This document shows positions 60,253 to 64,000 of a stretch of 64,000 nucleotides of DNA, piece by piece. Position numbers and translations under genes: made by a program. The stretch is from assembly GCF_004795255.1 (NCBI RefSeq), contig NZ_SSBQ01000002.1, forward strand, positions 4,618,001 through 4,682,000. Direction: 5' to 3'. The stretch is from Streptomyces sp. RKND-216 (GTDB lineage: Bacteria; Actinomycetota; Actinomycetes; Streptomycetales; Streptomycetaceae). The notes under the pieces are model-generated. The model did not search any database. It had not been told where the DNA came from and saw nothing but the letters and a program-made list of their open reading frames with translations. The first letter of the stretch is position 1; each line of letters begins with the position of its first letter.

Positions 60253-61902
60253 ATGACCCAGCTCTCACCGGCCACGACCACCGACTCCACCGGCCGTGCA
60301 CCGGGCGTCGAGACACGCCCGGGCTGGTGGCGCGACGCCGTTATCTACCAGGTCTACCCGCGCTCCTTCGCCGACGGCAACGCCGACGGCATGGGCGACC
60401 TCGCCGGCGTACGGCAGCGCTTGCCGTACCTCGCCGGCCTGGGCGTGGACGCCGTCTGGCTCAGCCCTTTCTATGCCTCCCCGCAGGCCGACGCCGGCTA
60501 CGACGTCGCCGACTACCGCGTCATCGACCCGATGTTCGGCGACCTCTCCGACGCCGAGGCGCTCATCCGTGAGGCCCATCGCCTGGACCTGCGCGTCATC
60601 GTCGACCTGGTGCCCAACCACTCCTCCGACCAGCACGACTGGTTCCAGCGGGCGCTGCGCGAGGGCCCCGGCTCGCCGGCCCGCGCCCGCTACCACTTCC
60701 GTCCCGGCAAGGGCGCGGACGGCGAACAGCCTCCGAACGACTGGGAGTCCATCTTCGGCGGCCCCGCCTGGACGCGCACCAAGAACCCCGACGGCACCCC
60801 CGGCGAGTGGTACCTGCACCTCTTCGCCCCCGAGCAGCCCGACTTCAACTGGGACTGCCCCGCCGTGCGCGACGAGTTCCGCACCGTGCTGCGCTTCTGG
60901 CTCGACCTGGGCGTCGACGGCTTCCGCATCGACGTCGCCCACGGCATGGTCAAGGCCGACGGCCTCCCCGACATGGGCCACGGCGACCAGCTCAAGCTGC
61001 TCGGCAACCAGGTCCTGCCCTTCTTCGACCAGGACGGCGTGCACGAGATCTACCGCGACTGGCGGCAGATTCTCGAGGAGTACGGCGGCGACCGCATCGG
61101 CGTCGCCGAGGCCTGGACCCCCAGCGCCGACCGCACCGCCCTCTACCTGCGCCCCGACGAGCTCCATCAGGCCTTCAACTTCCACTACCTCGACGCCGGC
61201 TGGGACGCCGGCGCGCTGCGCCGCGTCATCGACGAGTCGCTGGATTCGATGCGGCCGGTCGGCGCCGCCACCACCTGGGTGCTGTCCAACCACGATGTGG
61301 TCCGGCACCGCAGCCGTCTCGGCGACGACCTCGACCGGGCCCGCGCCGCCACCCTGCTGATGCTGGCACTGCCCGGCTCGGCGTACGTCTACCAGGGCGA
61401 GGAACTGGGACTCCCCGAGGTCACCGACCTGCCGGACGAGGTGCGGCAGGACCCGTCCTTCTTCAAGTCCAACGGCCAGGACGGGCTCCGCGACGGCTGC
61501 CGCGTGCCCCTGCCGTGGTCCTCGGGCGGCTCCTCGTACGGCTTCGGTGACGGCGGCGCGTGGCTGCCGCAGCCGCGCAGCTGGGGCGGGCTGAGCGTCG
61601 AGGCGCAGACCGGGGACCCGGCCTCCACCCTGGAGCTGTACCGGCGCGCGCTGCGCGTCCGCCGGGAGCACCCTGACCTGGGCGCCGGCGACGCCGTGGA
61701 GTGGCTGCCCGCCCCGGACAGCGTGCTCGCCTTCCGGCGCGGTGCCTTCGTCTGCACCGCCAACACCGGTGCCCAGCCGGTCGAGCTGCCCGCCCTTCCC
61801 GGGCGCCGGATCCTCTCCAGCCGTGCCGGCCTCCCCACCGACCCTCCCGCCGACGGCACCACCCTGCCCGCCGACACCACGGTCTGGTGGTCCGCCGTAT
61901 GA
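60253..61902 (+). CDS. aglA: GH13 alpha-glucosidase/maltase
   Basis: A 549-residue cytosolic glycosidase that hydrolyses imported maltose and maltodextrins. The GH13 regions are VDLVPNHSSDQH (I), GFRIDVAHGM (II, nucleophile Asp near 226), VGVAEAW-like GVAEAWTPS (III, Glu near 285) and VLSNHDVVRH (IV, Asp near 347). GDLAGVRQRLPYLAGLGVDA and YQVYPRSFADGN match oligo-1,6-glucosidase/AglA proteins. No signal peptide. ATG 60253 follows AGGGAAG. The stop overlaps the start of a second LacI regulator (ATGA). Confidence 0.92.
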   Translation: MTQLSPATTTDSTGRAPGVETRPGWWRDAVIYQVYPRSFADGNADGMGDLAGVRQRLPYLAGLGVDAVWLSPFYASPQADAGYDVADYRVIDPMFGDLSDAEALIREAHRLDLRVIVDLVPNHSSDQHDWFQRALREGPGSPARARYHFRPGKGADGEQPPNDWESIFGGPAWTRTKNPDGTPGEWYLHLFAPEQPDFNWDCPAVRDEFRTVLRFWLDLGVDGFRIDVAHGMVKADGLPDMGHGDQLKLLGNQVLPFFDQDGVHEIYRDWRQILEEYGGDRIGVAEAWTPSADRTALYLRPDELHQAFNFHYLDAGWDAGALRRVIDESLDSMRPVGAATTWVLSNHDVVRHRSRLGDDLDRARAATLLMLALPGSAYVYQGEELGLPEVTDLPDEVRQDPSFFKSNGQDGLRDGCRVPLPWSSGGSSYGFGDGGAWLPQPRSWGGLSVEAQTGDPASTLELYRRALRVRREHPDLGAGDAVEWLPAPDSVLAFRRGAFVCTANTGAQPVELPALPGRRILSSRAGLPTDPPADGTTLPADTTVWWSAV

Positions 61903-62921
61903 CGACGCTGCCGACCGCCGCACGTCTCGCCGACCTCGCCCTCCAGGCGAACGTCAGCGAGGCGACGGTCAGCCGGGTCCTCAACGGCAAGTCCGGCGTG
62001 GCCGCCGCCACCCGGCAGAAGGTCCTGGCCGCGCTGGACGTCCTCGGCTACGAGCGCCCGGTGCGGCTGCGGCGGCGCAGCGCCGGACTGGTCGGGCTGG
62101 TCATCCCGGAACTGACCAACCCCATCTTTCCCGCGTTCGCGCAGGTCATCGAGCAGGCGCTGAGCGGATACGGCTACACGCCGGTGCTCGGCACGCAGAT
62201 GCCCGGCGGCGCCACGGAGGACGAGCTAGTCGACCAGCTCGTCGAACGCGGCGTCACCGGCATCATCTTCCTCTCCGGCCTGCATGCCGACCTCTCCGCC
62301 GACCCCGAGCGGTACGCCCGCCTGACCGGGCGCGGTGTGCCGTACGTGCTGATCAACGGCTACAACGACCGTGTCCAGGCGCCGTTCGTCTCGCCGGACG
62401 ACCGCGCGGCGGCCGGGATGGCCGTACGGCATCTCGCCGACCTCGGACACCGCCGCATCGGCCTCGCCGTCGGCCCGGCCCGCTTCGTGCCGTCCCTCCG
62501 CAAGGCGGAGGGCTTCACGGCGGCGCTGGCCTCGTCCGGCGGCGTCACCGGCTGTGTCCAGCACACCCTCTTCACCGTCGAGGGCGGCCACGCGGCGGCC
62601 GGCGCTCTGCTGGACGAGGGCTGCACCGGCATCGTCTGCGGCAGCGACCTGATGGCGCTGGGCGCCGTGCGGGCCGCGCGTCAGCGCGGCCTGTCCGTGC
62701 CGGGCTCCGTGTCGGTCGTCGGCTACGACGACTCCCAGCTCAACGCCTTCACCGACCCGCCGCTGACCACTGTCCGCCAGCCCGTCCGCGCCATGGCGAA
62801 CGCCGCCGTGCATGCCCTCCTGGAGGAGATCGGCGGCAACCCCGTCCAGCGCACCGAGTTCGTCTTCCAGCCGGAGTTGGTCGTCCGCAACTCCACGGGA
62901 GCCGCCCCGGACACGGCCTGA
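61899..62921 (+). CDS. Second LacI-family regulator, paralogue of MalR
   Basis: A 340-residue repressor very like MalR: ARLADLALQANVSEATVSR in the helix-turn-helix, VLNGKSGVAAATRQK, the same hinge LAALDVLGYERP and the same core start (RRRSAGLVGLVIPELTNPIF). The recognition helix and hinge are nearly the same, so both may bind similar operators. Its ATG overlaps the aglA stop, so it is the last gene of the mal operon and would be made along with it. Whether it senses the same sugar is unknown. Confidence 0.88.
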   Translation: MTTLPTAARLADLALQANVSEATVSRVLNGKSGVAAATRQKVLAALDVLGYERPVRLRRRSAGLVGLVIPELTNPIFPAFAQVIEQALSGYGYTPVLGTQMPGGATEDELVDQLVERGVTGIIFLSGLHADLSADPERYARLTGRGVPYVLINGYNDRVQAPFVSPDDRAAAGMAVRHLADLGHRRIGLAVGPARFVPSLRKAEGFTAALASSGGVTGCVQHTLFTVEGGHAAAGALLDEGCTGIVCGSDLMALGAVRAARQRGLSVPGSVSVVGYDDSQLNAFTDPPLTTVRQPVRAMANAAVHALLEEIGGNPVQRTEFVFQPELVVRNSTGAAPDTA

Positions 62922-63335
62922 CCTCAAGCTCGGCCGGGCTTCGGCCCGCAAAGCGGTCCGTGAGCCCTTCCGAGCCGAACCAGGGCGCCGAGGACGAGGC
63001 ACGGCTGCTTGTCCACGGACCGCCACGCGAAGGACCCGGCAGGCCGTGGCGGTACAGAGCGTGAACGAACTTCCCTGCCCGTGGTGGCTCGGATTCAACC
63101 GGACGATGCCGCAGGCCACGTTCCCTCTCCTGACGACGGCGTTGTCCAGCGCGCTCACCGGGAGCCGGGCCTTCATCCGGGTGTCGATGGAGTCCCCGAC
63201 GATCCGGCCGGAGCAGGCCTCCTTGACCGTGCACAGGTACACCTCTTGCCTTGCCCGGTGGGATGTTCGGTTGTGTCGGTCGGCCACAGGAACGGCCGGT
63301 GTCCCACGGAGAGGAGGGCTGCGGACATTCAAGCG
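62922..63335. other. Gene-poor spacer containing transposase debris
   Basis: About 410 bases without an intact gene. A short stem with a TTCG loop (CGGGC-TTCG-GCCCG, 62935-62948) lies 14 bases after the regulator stop and may terminate the mal operon. The rest includes a frameshifted transposase remnant on the minus strand. Confidence 0.5.
62985..63260 (-). pseudogene. Remnant of an IS3-family transposase (OrfB-like)
   Basis: On the minus strand, VYLCTVKEACSGRIVGDSID, TRMKARLPVSALDNAVVRRG and NVACGIVR resemble the DDE integrase core of IS3-family transposases (typically AVKDxxSxRIVGYS, then ALDxAVxRRGxVxGxxxHSDRGSQF). The catalytic HSDRGSQF is gone, and the homology continues in another frame as GKFVHALYRHGLPG (usually KFxxALxxHGLxxSM). 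No start, ends or terminal repeats are visible. It is a decayed fragment of about 90 codons. Confidence 0.6.
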
Positions 63336-64000
63336 CTATCTGGTAGGCGGCGTGTTGTCTGTCGGTGTCTTGTCCTCCCCGGGTCCGGCACGAGTTGCGT
63401 CCTGAAGTGGGTGCTCCGCCGACTGGTCGGTGACGCGGCGCCTGCGGGTGCTGCGGAGGAGCACGGCGACGGCCGCTGCGGCGGCGACGGCTGCGGCAGC
63501 GAGCAGGAGGGTGCGGTCGGAGACCGCTGTGCCGAGGTGGGAGATCTGCTGTTCGATTGCGTATTCGGTGTCGACGTCGAGGAGGGAGGGGAGCGCGGAT
63601 GTGCCGTCGAACCGCAGGAAAAGGGCCCCGAGGGTGATGAACATAGCTCCGCCTGCCAGAGATGTGGTGTGGAGGCGGAGCCGCCCCAAGCTGATCTCGC
63701 GACCGCGGAGCCAGCGTCGGTGGCCGAGGTCGAACCGGTCCCAGAGCAGCGCGAGGACGAACAGCGGCAGTGCCATGCCCAGGGCGTAGACGGCCAGGAG
63801 TGTGCTGCCGTACACCGGGTCGCCGCCCAGGGCGGCGACGGTGAGGATGCCGCCGAGTACCGGGCCGGCGCAGAAGCCCGCCAGCCCGTAGACGGCGCCG
63901 AGTGCCCAGGTGGAGAAGGCGGTGCTGGGTTTGAGTCCGGCGGCGGTCTGTTGCAGGCGGCGGGAGCCGAAGCCGAGGCCGAGGATCTGGGCGAGGCCGA
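63336..64000 (-). CDS. CcdA/DsbD-like cytochrome c biogenesis membrane protein, 5' truncated
   Basis: The C-terminal 220 residues of a polytopic membrane protein; its start lies beyond base 64000. Four or more spans are visible, with VYGLAGFCAGPVLGGILTVA (the CcdA cysteine region with conserved G-F-C-A-G-P) and LAVYALGMALPLFVLALLWD. Then comes a non-conserved loop (about 60 residues), a last span (TLLLAAAAVAAAAAVAVLL) and a basic/acidic tail. CcdA passes electrons from thioredoxin across the membrane for cytochrome c or thiol-protein maturation. The tail past the last family span is unusual. Neighbours upstream are unseen. Confidence 0.8.
   Translation of the reverse strand, partial: GLAQILGLGFGSRRLQQTAAGLKPSTAFSTWALGAVYGLAGFCAGPVLGGILTVAALGGDPVYGSTLLAVYALGMALPLFVLALLWDRFDLGHRRWLRGREISLGRLRLHTTSLAGGAMFITLGALFLRFDGTSALPSLLDVDTEYAIEQQISHLGTAVSDRTLLLAAAAVAAAAAVAVLLRSTRRRRVTDQSAEHPLQDATRAGPGEDKTPTDNTPPTR

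Noticed and set aside
1..64000. CRISPR arrays, rRNA or tRNA genes, prophage or a secondary-metabolite core enzyme
   Set aside because: I read both strands for spaced repeats, tRNA cloverleaf cores, integrase and polyketide or peptide synthetase motifs and found none. The DrrAB-type and MFS exporters alone do not indicate a biosynthetic cluster.

Overview
The window is high-GC actinobacterial DNA with tightly packed genes, frequent GTG/TTG starts and many GTGA or ATGA stop/start overlaps. Gene content (glnE beside a glnA2-like synthetase, nadE, panB, malR-malEFG-aglA, an F420 oxidoreductase, an RsbU-type phosphatase) points to Streptomyces or a very close relative. The 43.9-62.9 kb half resembles the conserved chromosomal-core block around nadE/glnA2/glnE/mal in Streptomyces. 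I see no tRNA, rRNA or CRISPR array, and no intact insertion sequence.

Region by region. (1) 1-4.35 kb: a minus-strand operon of a multidomain PP2C phosphatase, a xylose-type sugar-binding lipoprotein and its ATPase, the last cut by the window edge. (2) 4.57-8.3 kb: a cation-efflux transporter, then an ATPase/membrane-protein pair of lower GC that looks acquired. (3) 8.3-24.1 kb: an exopolysaccharide cluster. It has a CDP-alcohol phosphotransferase, a TagD-like cytidylyltransferase, three glycosyltransferases, a Wzz-like protein with a degenerate kinase domain, a Wzx-like flippase, a Wzy-like polymerase, a lipoprotein, a large secreted propeller protein, Gmd, GDP-fucose synthase and the priming sugar-phosphate transferase. 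The parts predict a Wzx/Wzy-type, fucose-containing polymer possibly decorated with a phospho-alcohol. (4) 24.4-32.9 kb: an FMN glutamate-synthase-like protein, a cardiolipin-synthase-like phospholipase D, a TerD protein, a HelR-like RNA polymerase-recycling ATPase, haem oxygenase and methionine aminopeptidase. (5) 33-43.9 kb: SulP, MFS and DrrAB-type transporters, NADPH:F420 oxidoreductase, an M50 protease, panB and a membrane-anchored EEP protein. (6) 43.9-54.8 kb: nadE, a TrmB/LuxR-type regulator with a large palindrome in its leader, a secreted subtilisin, a FUSC protein, glnA2-like, a tiny zinc-motif protein and glnE. (7) 54.9-62.9 kb: a PAP2 membrane protein and the maltose/maltodextrin operon, flanked by two paralogous LacI regulators. 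(8) 62.9-64 kb: a decayed transposase fragment and a truncated CcdA-like membrane protein.

Most worth a second look: the exopolysaccharide cluster with its pseudo-BY-kinase and an octanucleotide repeat between divergent genes; the helR leader, where a promoter overlaps a terminator-like hairpin and is followed by a 19-bp inverted repeat; the perfect 18-bp inverted repeat before the regulator next to the subtilisin; the 33-residue CxxC protein between glnA2 and glnE; and the duplicated MalR-type repressor translationally coupled to the glucosidase gene. Functions are inferred by reading motifs; no searches were run.
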